A stretch of DNA of 64,000 bases from Streptomyces sp. RerS4 (GTDB lineage: Bacteria; Actinomycetota; Actinomycetes; Streptomycetales; Streptomycetaceae), in contig NZ_CP097322.1 in assembly GCF_023515955.1 (NCBI RefSeq), forward strand, positions 3,371,501 through 3,435,500. Reading direction: 5' to 3'. A program made the position numbers and the translations under genes. The notes under the pieces are model-generated. The model made no database searches. It saw only the letters and a program-made list of their open reading frames with translations, and had not been told where the DNA came from. Shown in pieces: positions 44,164-53,937 of the stretch; the stretch's first letter is position 1, and every line of letters begins with the position of its first letter.

Positions 44164-44961
44164 ATGCACCAACCCCCCGAAGGCGACGCGGTCCCGGCGG
44201 CCGTGGAAGTACGCGTGCTCTGCAAGAAGTTCGGCGACAAGACCGCCGTCGACGGAATCAACCTGACCGTCCCCCGGGGCAGCTTCTACGGCCTGGTCGG
44301 TCCCAACGGCGCGGGCAAGACCACCAGCCTGTCGATGATCACGGGCCTGCTCCGCCCCGACACGGGCACCGTGAAGGTCGCCGGGTACGACGTCTGGCAC
44401 GACCCGTACGAGGCCAAGCACCGCATAGGCATCCTGCCCGACGGCCTGCGCCTGTTCGAGCGGCTCTCGGGGCGCGAACTGCTGCGCTACACCGGACGAC
44501 TGCGGGAACTGCCCGCCGCCGACACCGAGGCACGCGCCGAGGAGCTGCTGGAGGTGCTCGGGCTCGTCGAGGCCGCCGACAAGCTGGTCGTCGACTACTC
44601 CACCGGCATGCGCAAGAAGATCGGCCTGGCGGCCGCGCTGCTGCACAACCCGCCGGTCCTCTTCCTCGATGAGCCCTTCGAGAGCGTCGACCCGGTGTCG
44701 GCCGAGACGATCCGCGAGGTGCTGCGCCAGTACACCGCCACCGGCTCGACGGTGATCTTCTCCAGCCATGTCATGGAACTCGTGGCCGCGCTGTGCAGCC
44801 ACGTCGCCATCATGGCCAAGGGCCGTGTGATCGCCGACGGCACGCTCGACGAGGTACGGGCCGGCCGCAGCCTGAACGAGCGCTTCATGGAACTGGTCGG
44901 CGCCCCGGCCGGCAAGGCGAAGGGAGGGAGCCTCGCATGGTTGGGGTCTTCGTCGGGCTGA
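44164..44961 (+). CDS. ABC transporter ATP-binding protein
   Basis: ATG 44164 after AAAGGCAG; 265 residues. Walker A LVGPNGAGKTTSLSM, Q-loop replaced around GILPDGLRLFERL (Asp where Gln is usual, common in this export subfamily), signature YSTGMRKKIGLA, Walker B VLFLDEPFESVDP and H-loop IFSSHV. Energises the membrane protein encoded next, with which it overlaps by 25 bases. Likely exports the mature peptide or gives self-immunity. Confidence 0.9.
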   Translation: MHQPPEGDAVPAAVEVRVLCKKFGDKTAVDGINLTVPRGSFYGLVGPNGAGKTTSLSMITGLLRPDTGTVKVAGYDVWHDPYEAKHRIGILPDGLRLFERLSGRELLRYTGRLRELPAADTEARAEELLEVLGLVEAADKLVVDYSTGMRKKIGLAAALLHNPPVLFLDEPFESVDPVSAETIREVLRQYTATGSTVIFSSHVMELVAALCSHVAIMAKGRVIADGTLDEVRAGRSLNERFMELVGAPAGKAKGGSLAWLGSSSG

Positions 44962-46514
44962 AACTCGCCCTGCTGCGCAGCAGTCTGCGCCGCAGCACCG
45001 CTCGCGCCGTGGGCTTCGTGGCCGGCGCGGTCATCAGTGTGGCCGGGGCCGGCTACGTGGCGGTGGGCCTCGCCGAGGCCCAAGGCGAGCCGGGCGCGCC
45101 CGACTTCGCCGTCCTCGCCTTCAGCGGGCTGGTCATCGCCTGGCTGGCGCTGCCGCTGTCCTTCGGCGCGGGCGGCGACGAGAGCGCCGATCCCACTCGG
45201 CTCGCCGTGCTGCCCGTGCGACCGCGGCGGCTGATCGCCGGGGCCACCGCCTCCGCGCTCATCGGCCCTGGGCCGCTCTGCACGCTCGTCCTCATCACCG
45301 GAGCCGTCATCGGCGCCGCCGAGGGCGCGTTCGACAGCCCCCTCGCGGCGGCGGTCACCGTCCTCGCCGTACCGCTCACGCTGCTGCTGTGCGTGGTCGC
45401 CTCCCGCGCCGTACTGGCCTCCTTCGCACGGGCGCTGACCGGCCGGCGCGGCAAGGACGCCGCCGCCCTCGGTGGGGTCCTGACCGCGGTCGGCGGGTAC
45501 GCCGCCTACCTGCTGCTGACCACCGCCGGCTCGGGGCCGTCCCTGCCGCCCGTCGTCGTACGGGTCCTGCGCTGGACCCCACCGGGCTGGCCCGCCGACG
45601 CGGTCCGGGCCGCCGCCGACGGCAGGACCGCCACCGCCGTACTGGAACTGGCCGGGACCGCCGCCCTGATCGGCCTGCTGATGGTGTGGTGGCACGCCTC
45701 ACTGGCCCGGCTGATGACCACGTCGGACGCCTCCACGGCCCAGGCCGTCAAGGTCCGGGCCGGCCGGACGTCGGACCTGCGGGCCCGGCTGCTCACCTCC
45801 AGCCGCACCCTGCTCGTCGCCCAGCACCAGTTCAGCGCCTTCGCGCGGGCTCCGCGGCACCGGATGACGATGATCGCCGCGCTGGCGTACGCGCTGCTGT
45901 TCCCCGTCGTGCTGGTGCCGGTCGGCGCGCGGACCCCGTACGTCGTGGTCGGCGGCGCCTGGGTCTTCGGACTGACCGTCCCCGGCGTGCTGTTCGCCCT
46001 CGACGGCTCCGCGATCTGGGGCAACGTCGCCACGCTGCGCACCGTGGCGCAGGCCCGCGCCGAACTCGTCGGCCGACTGCTGCCCCAACTGGCGCTCAGC
46101 GCGCCCTGGCTCACTGCCATCGGGACCGGTGTCGCCCTCGCCACCGGGCGCACCGACCAGCTCGCGCCCGCGCTCGGGGTGGCCTTCGCGCTGCTCGGGG
46201 TGACCTTCGCGATGGGCATGGTCATCAGCGTGTTCCACCCGTATCCGTACCCCGAGGACCCGTGGAGCGTCAGTGCGCCCGGCCAGAGTGGCGGCTACCA
46301 CCTGGCGAACTTCCTGAGCTCGATCGTCGGTGTCGTGGTGCTCGCCCCGGTGATCGTGGCCGCGATCGCGTTGAACGGCTCCGCGTCCTCATGGCTGCTG
46401 CTGCCACTGGGGACGGCGTACGGCCTGGCGGCCGTACTGATCGCCCGGCGGGCCATGGGACAGCGGTTGTTCGACCGCGCCCCCGAGATCCTCACCACCC
46501 TGCGGATGTCCTGA
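44937..46514 (+). CDS. ABC transporter permease (ABC-2 like, multi-TM)
   Basis: ATG 44937, eight bases after AGGGAGGG, inside the end of the ATPase gene. 525 residues with about 12 hydrophobic segments (for example AVGFVAGAVISVAGAGYVAV and MTMIAALAYALLFPVVLVPV) in two similar halves. No sequence motif beyond membrane topology. Forms an exporter with the preceding ATPase. Confidence 0.82.
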   Translation: MVGVFVGLKLALLRSSLRRSTARAVGFVAGAVISVAGAGYVAVGLAEAQGEPGAPDFAVLAFSGLVIAWLALPLSFGAGGDESADPTRLAVLPVRPRRLIAGATASALIGPGPLCTLVLITGAVIGAAEGAFDSPLAAAVTVLAVPLTLLLCVVASRAVLASFARALTGRRGKDAAALGGVLTAVGGYAAYLLLTTAGSGPSLPPVVVRVLRWTPPGWPADAVRAAADGRTATAVLELAGTAALIGLLMVWWHASLARLMTTSDASTAQAVKVRAGRTSDLRARLLTSSRTLLVAQHQFSAFARAPRHRMTMIAALAYALLFPVVLVPVGARTPYVVVGGAWVFGLTVPGVLFALDGSAIWGNVATLRTVAQARAELVGRLLPQLALSAPWLTAIGTGVALATGRTDQLAPALGVAFALLGVTFAMGMVISVFHPYPYPEDPWSVSAPGQSGGYHLANFLSSIVGVVVLAPVIVAAIALNGSASSWLLLPLGTAYGLAAVLIARRAMGQRLFDRAPEILTTLRMS

Positions 46515-46544
46515 CCCTCCGACCGTACGAAGGAAGCCACGCCG

Positions 46545-48355
<1,811 letters not shown>

Positions 48356-48359
<4 letters not shown>

Positions 48360-48775
48360 GCGGGGAACGGGAGGACCGGGTCATCCGCGTGCTGCTCGCG
48401 GGCGGCGGAGACACGTTCCGTCGGACGTTGGGTGATCTGCTGGCCCTTGAGGGCGACCTGCGGGTGGTCGCGGACGCGCAATCGAGTCGGGAGGCGCTGT
48501 CGATGGCGGAGGCCCACCGCCCGGACGTGGCGGTTCTCGATGCCGACGAACCCGGGTCGGGCTGGGTCGAAGCGGCCAGGGCCATGCGGGAGAGGGTGCC
48601 GGAGTGCCGCACCGTGATCATCACGGAGGGTGGGGGGTCGCAACGGCTCAGGCAGGCACTCCACGTGGGGGCACGGGGCGGCGTGTGGAAGTCCGCTCCG
48701 GCACGGCAGGTGGCGGCGGCGATCCGCATCGTCCATTCCGGCGGGCGGTACGCGCATCCGGAACTGGTCGCTTGA
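48356..48775 (+). CDS. Orphan receiver-like domain without DNA-binding part
   Basis: ATG 48356, 139 residues. NarL-type receiver fold: RVLLAGGGDTFRRTLGDLLA, then DVAVLDADEPGSGW with a phospho-acceptor-position Asp, and QALHVGARGGVWKSAPARQV. The N-terminal acidic pair (usually Asp-Asp) is Gly-Gly-Asp. The sequence stops where the linker to a LuxR HTH would begin (HSGGRYAHPELVA). No HTH-like sequence follows in any frame. Could titrate or cooperate with the single-domain LuxR at the other end of the cluster. Confidence 0.7.
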
Positions 48776-48842
48776 GCCATCGCTCCCGGGGACGCTGAGC
48801 GGGTAGGGCCGCTGTCGGCGTCACCCGGCGGGGGTCCATGAC

Positions 48843-49415
48843 ATGCGGCCGGGGGTGGCGGGTGTTGGAATGCCTGGCATGGGTGACGTGGGGTCCGGTG
48901 GGTGGTGGCGGGGGCGTCCGGGCGTGGGGCATCTGGTGCGGGGCGTCGGTGCGGTGGCGGTGCTGACCGGGCTGTATTACGTGGCTCCGCTGGACTACGG
49001 TTTCGGGGCCGTGACCGTCGTGGCGTTGCTGGTGGGGTTGGCGGTGTTCGGATGGGTGGTCGCCCTGCAGGTTTTGGCCATCGCCCGTTCGGCGCATCCT
49101 CGGCTGCGGGCGCTGGAGGCACTGGCCACGGCGGTTCCGTTGTTCCTGCTGCTGTTCTCCGCGACGTACTTCCTGCTCTCGCGGGAGCGGCCCGAGGCGT
49201 TCAGTGAGGCCCTCGACCGCACCGACGCCCTGTACTTCACGATGACGGTGTTCGCGACGGTCGGGTTCGGCGACATCGTGCCGACCACGACCGGCAGCCG
49301 GGCGCTGACCACCGTGCAGATGGGGGCCGATCTGATCGTGGTCGGCCTGGTGGTGAAGGTGCTGTTCGGCGCGGTGGAGGTCGGTCTGTCCCGGCGGCGA
49401 AGGAGCGAGCCGTGA
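48843..49415 (+). CDS. Two-TM potassium channel
   Basis: 190 residues from ATG 48843 (ATG 48870 and 48879 are in-frame alternatives). An N-terminal Gly-rich part, three or four hydrophobic stretches and the K+ selectivity filter FATVGFGDIVPTT, the hallmark TVGFGD. A short cytoplasmic end follows, with no RCK domain. GTG of the ClC gene overlaps its stop, so a cation and an anion pathway are made from one transcript. Confidence 0.88.
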   Translation: MRPGVAGVGMPGMGDVGSGGWWRGRPGVGHLVRGVGAVAVLTGLYYVAPLDYGFGAVTVVALLVGLAVFGWVVALQVLAIARSAHPRLRALEALATAVPLFLLLFSATYFLLSRERPEAFSEALDRTDALYFTMTVFATVGFGDIVPTTTGSRALTTVQMGADLIVVGLVVKVLFGAVEVGLSRRRRSEP

Positions 49416-50797
49416 CGGCGGAGCCTCCGCCCGCGCAGTCCTCCGCGCAGTCCTCCACGCAGCCCGTCGAGACCGAGCGGCTGCGGGACACCCTGCGCGC
49501 CCCCGGGTACCTGAAGACCCTGGTGGTCTGCGGGCTCGTCGGGATTCCCGTGTCGCTCGCGGCCTTCTGGTTCCTCGCCGGGATGCACGCGTTGGAGCAC
49601 GCCCTGTGGCAGAGCCTGCCGCGTTCCCTCGGCTGGGATTCCGCGCCGTGGTGGTGGTCGCTGGTGCTGCTGCCGGTCGCCGGTGTGGTCGTCGGCCTGG
49701 TCGCCGTACGCCTGCCCGGCCAAGGCGGGCACGTTCCGGCCGCCGGGATGGGTGGGGGCGGTACGCGGCCCCTCGCGCTGCCCGGGGTGCTGATCGCGGC
49801 GGCGGCGAGCCTGCCGCTCGGCGCGACGCTGGGTCCGGAGGCACCGTTGATCGCCCTCGGCGGTGGTCTCGCCCTGATGTTCCGGGATCTGACGCGCTCT
49901 CCCTCGACCGGGCCCATGGCCGTCCCGCTGGGCGCGGCCGGGGCCTCCGCCGCCATTTCGGCGATCTTCGGCAGTCCGCTGATCGGCGCGGTACTGATGA
50001 TCGAGATCGCGGGCATCGGCGGGCCGCGGCTCTTCGCCGTGATGCTGCCGGCGCTGCTCTCCAGCGGCATCGGGGCGCTGGTGTTCACCGGGTTCGGGCG
50101 GTGGACAGGGCTCCAGACGGGCGGCCTGGCGATGAAGGTGACCGAGCCGTTCCAGCGGCCGGACTGGCCGGACGTGTGGTGGGCGCTGCCCATCGCCGTG
50201 GCCGTGGCGTTCCTGCTGCACCGGCTGATGGCGGGGGCGCGGCAGGTCGCGGTGTACGTGTCGACGCGGACGGTCTCGCGCAGCGTGCTGTGCGCCCTGG
50301 GCGCCGGGGCATGCGCGGCGCTCTACACGCTGCTCACCGACCGCAGCCCCGTGGACGTCGCCTCGTCCGGCCAGGCGACCATGGCCGGGCTGGTCACCGA
50401 CCCGCGCGCCTGGGGCATCGGGGCGTTGGTCGCCGTACTGCTGTTCAAGGGGGTCGCGTACGGGCTCTGCCTGGGCAGTCTGCGGGGCGGGCCCATCTTC
50501 CCCGCGCTGTTCCTCGGGGCGGCGGCGGGGTTGTTGTGCGCGCCGCTGCCGGGGTTGGGGGTCGTCCCCGCGCTGGCGGCGGGGCTGGGGGCCGCCGCCG
50601 CGGGGGTGATGCGGCTGCCGGTGAGCAGTGTGGTGCTCGTCGTCCTGCTGTTGGGGAGCACCGCCGCTACGCCGTTGGTGATCCTCGCGGCGGTGGTCGC
50701 GTTCGTCACCACCGAGCTGCTGCCGGTGCGCGGGCCGGTGCCGGCTCCGGTGCCGGCGCCGGTGCGGAGCCGGACGGTGGGGGTCAGGCGGCCTTGA
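49412..50797 (+). CDS. ClC-family chloride channel/antiporter
   Basis: GTG 49412, 461 residues with about ten membrane helices. ClC motifs: GATLGPEAPLIALGGGLALM (G-x-E-x-P), the region GQGGHVPAAGMGGG where the usual G-S-G-I-P is changed, and SLRGGPIFPALFLGAAAGLL (G-x-F-x-P). The external gating Glu is in G-P-E-A-P. Exchanges or conducts Cl-, often in acid resistance. Its 3' end overlaps the convergent DM13 gene by 14 bases. Confidence 0.88.
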   Translation: MTAEPPPAQSSAQSSTQPVETERLRDTLRAPGYLKTLVVCGLVGIPVSLAAFWFLAGMHALEHALWQSLPRSLGWDSAPWWWSLVLLPVAGVVVGLVAVRLPGQGGHVPAAGMGGGGTRPLALPGVLIAAAASLPLGATLGPEAPLIALGGGLALMFRDLTRSPSTGPMAVPLGAAGASAAISAIFGSPLIGAVLMIEIAGIGGPRLFAVMLPALLSSGIGALVFTGFGRWTGLQTGGLAMKVTEPFQRPDWPDVWWALPIAVAVAFLLHRLMAGARQVAVYVSTRTVSRSVLCALGAGACAALYTLLTDRSPVDVASSGQATMAGLVTDPRAWGIGALVAVLLFKGVAYGLCLGSLRGGPIFPALFLGAAAGLLCAPLPGLGVVPALAAGLGAAAAGVMRLPVSSVVLVVLLLGSTAATPLVILAAVVAFVTTELLPVRGPVPAPVPAPVRSRTVGVRRP

Positions 50798-51326
50798 GGG
50801 TGGCGGCGCCGAAGGAGACGTCGAAGCGGTCGCACCAGATGGCGACGCTGCCGTAGTCGGCCGGGTCCACGCCGGCGGGGACGGCGTAGTTCTGGTCGCC
50901 CTTGTTGCCCTTGAGGCTGCCCAGGCTGACGTACCGGCCGTCGTCGAAGACCCGCCAGCCGGCCACGCCCTCCTTGACGGGGGCGTCGCTGAGCCAGACC
51001 CGCAGGTCAGGGCCGTTGCTGGTGTCGAGGCCCTCCAGGCGCAGGGTGTGCGAGCCGTCGGGGAGTCGAACGAGCTTCACCGTGCCGGTGGTGGCGTGCT
51101 CGTGGCTGATGAAGGTGCCCTCGGCGACGGTGCGGGGCGCGGCGGCCTGCGGGGCCGTCGGCCGTCCGGGCTGGCTCGCGGCGGGGGCGGCGGGGGCGGT
51201 GGGAAGGGCCTCGTTGACGGTCGCGTCCTGGAAGAGCTTCCACGGCTGGAACCAGTACAGGCCGACCGCCAGTACGGCCACCACGGCGACCGCCACGCCT
51301 GCCAGGATTCCGCGTCGCCTCGTCAT
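50784..51326 (-). CDS. DM13-domain membrane-anchored protein
   Basis: 180 residues. Basic start and one membrane anchor (LAGVAVAVVAVLAVGLYWF), a Pro/Ala linker, then a DM13 domain (about 68-180): GTFISHEHATTGTVKLVRLP, LRLEGLDTSNGPDLRVWLSD, VSLGSLKGNKGDQNYAVPAG and a Cys in AIWCDRFDVSFG. DM13 proteins are extracytoplasmic with proposed electron-transfer roles through that Cys. Function here unknown. Confidence 0.85.
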   Translation of the reverse strand: MTRRRGILAGVAVAVVAVLAVGLYWFQPWKLFQDATVNEALPTAPAAPAASQPGRPTAPQAAAPRTVAEGTFISHEHATTGTVKLVRLPDGSHTLRLEGLDTSNGPDLRVWLSDAPVKEGVAGWRVFDDGRYVSLGSLKGNKGDQNYAVPAGVDPADYGSVAIWCDRFDVSFGAATLKAA

Positions 51327-51466
51327 TGCCTTCGCTCCTCTTGCCGAAAAGATCCTCAGGTGCGATTCAAGCGCGTTGGGCCGCCCGGAGCCATGGCCGG
51401 CGAGATGACGGAATCCTTACGAAGGGACGGAGCGAGGGACGTCCTGCCGGCCTACTCGCGTCCGTC

Positions 51467-51985
51467 CTACGGCAGTGCGCTGCTCACACCGTCGACGATC
51501 ACCATCCACATCGGCTGGCCGCCGGTCCCGAAGGCCGAGGCGAGCGCGTACCCGATCGACGCGTCGGCCGGCCGCAGCTCGACGCCCTCCCGCCACTCCG
51601 CGATCACCAGCTCGTCGCCGTCGGAGGAGAAGTCACCGAGGTGCACGCCGTCGCGGGTCAGTCGGCTGCTCGGCACCGAGTCCGGGACCATCCGGTAGTC
51701 CGCGCCGTCGTACTCCACGTCCACCCGGTACGAGCGCCGGCTCAGGCTGCCCTTGGCCGGCTTCAGCGCGACCGGCTCACCGTCGATCCGCAGGGTGAGG
51801 AAGGCGGGGTCACGGGTGCCGATGGCCGTCTGCGGGTCCACTTCCGACGCGGGATCGCGCTCCAGGGTCACCCGGGGGATCCCCGCCCCCTCGACCAGGA
51901 GGAAGTCCTGCCCGTCCTGGCGGATGGTGATCGCACCGAAGCGGGTGTCCTCGATGGGCGTCGGGTTCCGGTCTGCGTCGCTCAT
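51467..51985 (-). CDS. Hypothetical beta-rich protein (172 aa)
   Basis: MSDADRNPTPIEDTRFGAIT, then IRQDGQDFLLVEGAGIP and VDVEYDGADYRMVPDSVPSS. No membrane segment, signal or motif that I recognise. Alternating short strands suggest a beta sandwich. Strong coding signature (G/C third positions). Lies between DM13 and an unassigned gap. Confidence 0.65.
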   Translation of the reverse strand: MSDADRNPTPIEDTRFGAITIRQDGQDFLLVEGAGIPRVTLERDPASEVDPQTAIGTRDPAFLTLRIDGEPVALKPAKGSLSRRSYRVDVEYDGADYRMVPDSVPSSRLTRDGVHLGDFSSDGDELVIAEWREGVELRPADASIGYALASAFGTGGQPMWMVIVDGVSSALP

Positions 51986-52237
51986 GCGGCAAGTCCTTCG
52001 GTACGGGTCGTGCGGTCGTGCGGGTCGAACGGGTCGAACGGTCGAACGGCGAGTCGGCGGGCGAAACCGGTTGGGTGGCGGCCGGCTCGCGGTAGGCGTC
52101 GTCGCGCTCCAGCGGCTCTCCGTGCGCGCCGTGGTGGGCAGTGACCTCGGAGAGAACTCAGGGTAGGCGTACGCCCGTCATAGTCGAACTCCAGCCCCTC
52201 GACGACCACTTCCGGCGGCCGGCGGCCCAGCGCCTCT
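51986..52237. other. 252-base gap with a coding-like patch but no gene
   Basis: On the minus strand about 52260-52150 reads EEALGRRPPEVVVEGLEFDY then DGRTPTLSSL with G/C-rich third positions, overlapping the end of the deaminase gene. It has no recognisable start and decays into Arg-rich sequence. Short near-repeats of CGGGTCGAACGG lie at 52020-52050. No RNA gene seen. Confidence 0.4.
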
Positions 52238-53560
52238 TCACCCTGCGGGACGTCTGAAGTCCACGTCCGACGGCTCCTCCCCCGGCCAGGACAGGCGGGT
52301 CGGCGCCGGCGGGGTCTGCGCGAGGACGGTGCCGCGCGCGACCACGTACCGGGGGCGGACCTGGCGGCGCAGCGCCTCCTCGGGCGTGGGGGCCGGCAGG
52401 AGGACGAAGGAGGCGGGGGCGCCCTCGGTGATCCCGTACTCCGTCGCCGGCAGGCCGAGCACGCGCGCCGCACGGTCCGTCACCATCGAGAAGGCGAGCG
52501 GGATCTCGTCGGCTCCGGTCAGCTGGGCGGCGTAGAGGCCGACGAGTGCGGTCTGGAGGGGGTTCGCGGTGCCCAGGGCGTTCCAGGGGTCCATCACGTC
52601 GTCGTGGCCGAAGGCCACGTTGACCCCGGCGGCGAGCATCTCCTTGACCCGGGTGAGGCCGCGCCGCTTGGGGTAGGCGTCGAAGCGGCCCTGGAGGTTG
52701 AGGTTGGCGAAGGGGTTCGCGACCAGGTTGACGCCCGAACGGGTCAGCAGCCGCTGGAGCTTGTAGGCGTAGGCGCCGTTGTAGGAGCCCATGGCCGTCG
52801 TGTGGGAGGCCGTGGCCCGCTCCCGCAGCCCCGACCGCAGGGCGTGCGCCGCCAACACCTCCACGAAGCGGGACTGTTCGTCGTCGATCTCGTCGCAGTG
52901 GGCGTCGACGCGCAGCCCGTGCTCCTCGGCCAGCGCGAAGGCGATGCCCAGCGAGGCGACGCCGTCCTCGCGGGTGTCCTCGAAGTGCGGGATCGCCCCC
53001 ACGACGTCCGCGCCGCGCGCCACCGCCTCGCGCAGCAGCGCCTCCCCGCCGGGGAAGGACACGATGCCCTCCTGCGGGAACGCCACGATCTGCACCGTCA
53101 TGACGTCCCGCACCCGGTCGCGGACCTCCAGCAACGCGTCGAGCCCGGTGAGGGCGGGATCGGTGACGTCGCAGTGCGTCCGCACGTGCAGCACGCCGTG
53201 TGCCGCCTGCCAGCGCAGGACCTCCGTCGCGCGCGTGATCACGTCCTCGCGGGTCAGGGTGCGCTTGCGTTCGCTCCAGCGGGCGATGCCCTCCCACAGC
53301 GTGCCGGAGGCGTTCGGCCGGGGCTCCCCGGCCGTGAGCGCGGTGTCGAGGTGGATGTGCGGCTCGACGAAGGGGGCGGTGAGCAGGTCGCCGTGGGCCT
53401 CGATCAGCAGGCCCGTCGCGGGCGGTTCCTTCTGGTCGTCGTACGGGATCACGCGCGCGATCCGACCGTCCTCGGCGACCTCCACGTCGAAGAGGTCGAA
53501 GAGACCGTGACCGTGATCTGGTGGGGACAGCAGCCGGGCGCCCCGAACGATCATCCGCAT
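52238..53560 (-). CDS. Amidohydrolase, cytosine-deaminase (CodA)-like
   Basis: 440 residues. Metal-dependent TIM-barrel site: FVEPHIHLDTALT (HxH), DAHCDEIDD (His, Glu), TASHTTAMGS (His) and AFGHDDVMDPW (Asp). GVLHVRTHCDVTDPALTGLD matches CodA order. Cytosolic hydrolysis of cytosine or a related cyclic amide is expected; isoguanine or a pterin cannot be excluded. The parS pair lies just upstream of its start. Confidence 0.87.
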   Translation of the reverse strand: MRMIVRGARLLSPPDHGHGLFDLFDVEVAEDGRIARVIPYDDQKEPPATGLLIEAHGDLLTAPFVEPHIHLDTALTAGEPRPNASGTLWEGIARWSERKRTLTREDVITRATEVLRWQAAHGVLHVRTHCDVTDPALTGLDALLEVRDRVRDVMTVQIVAFPQEGIVSFPGGEALLREAVARGADVVGAIPHFEDTREDGVASLGIAFALAEEHGLRVDAHCDEIDDEQSRFVEVLAAHALRSGLRERATASHTTAMGSYNGAYAYKLQRLLTRSGVNLVANPFANLNLQGRFDAYPKRRGLTRVKEMLAAGVNVAFGHDDVMDPWNALGTANPLQTALVGLYAAQLTGADEIPLAFSMVTDRAARVLGLPATEYGITEGAPASFVLLPAPTPEEALRRQVRPRYVVARGTVLAQTPPAPTRLSWPGEEPSDVDFRRPAG

Positions 53561-53587
53561 GCGCTCACCCTACGCACGCGAGTCGTT

Positions 53588-53601
53588 GTTTCACGTGAAA
53601 C
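53588..53601. other. parS: parS site 1 (ParB-binding palindrome)
   Basis: GTTTCACGTGAAAC, an exact copy of the 14-bp Streptomyces/actinobacterial parS core, preceded by T. ParB loads on these sites around oriC for chromosome partition. Confidence 0.88.
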
Positions 53602-53621
53602 CGTGAACCCCTTGTTTCACG

Positions 53622-53635
53622 GTTTCACGTGAAAC
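53622..53635. other. parS: parS site 2 (ParB-binding palindrome)
   Basis: Second exact GTTTCACGTGAAAC, 34 bases from the first and on the same helical side within about three turns. A half-site GTTTCAC lies between them at 53614-53620. Confidence 0.88.
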
Positions 53636-53660
53636 AACCGCAAATGGCGGGGGTCGGCGC

Positions 53661-53828
53661 TCAGCCTCGCTTCGACTGTGCCTTCTGCTGCATCCCGCGC
53701 GTCTTCGCCGCGACGGACTGGACGTCCCTGACGGCGGCCTTGGCCCGCGCCTCGGCCGCCGTGTTCTTGGCCATCGCCCGCTCGGAATCCTGGTGGCCGT
53801 GGTGCCCGGTACGAGCCTTCTTGGCCAT
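53661..53828 (-). CDS. Small, strongly basic hypothetical protein (55 aa)
   Basis: ATG 53828 with AAGAGGG eight bases upstream. MAKKARTGHHGHQDSERAMA, then KNTAAEARAKAAVRDVQ and ending KAQSKRG. Lys/Arg/Ala-rich, helical, no membrane segment; could bind nucleic acid. It ends 26 bases from parS site 2. A typical small conserved Streptomyces protein in style, but I do not recognise a family. Confidence 0.6.
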   Translation of the reverse strand: MAKKARTGHHGHQDSERAMAKNTAAEARAKAAVRDVQSVAAKTRGMQQKAQSKRG

Positions 53829-53937
53829 GATCAACACCCTCTTGGAAACGGTCGCCGTACGCACACCACCTTGCGCCCGTTCGGACCGGTCGGCATCTCG
53901 ACGCGTCAGCGCCGCCCGTCCGGCAAGAATGGAGGGC

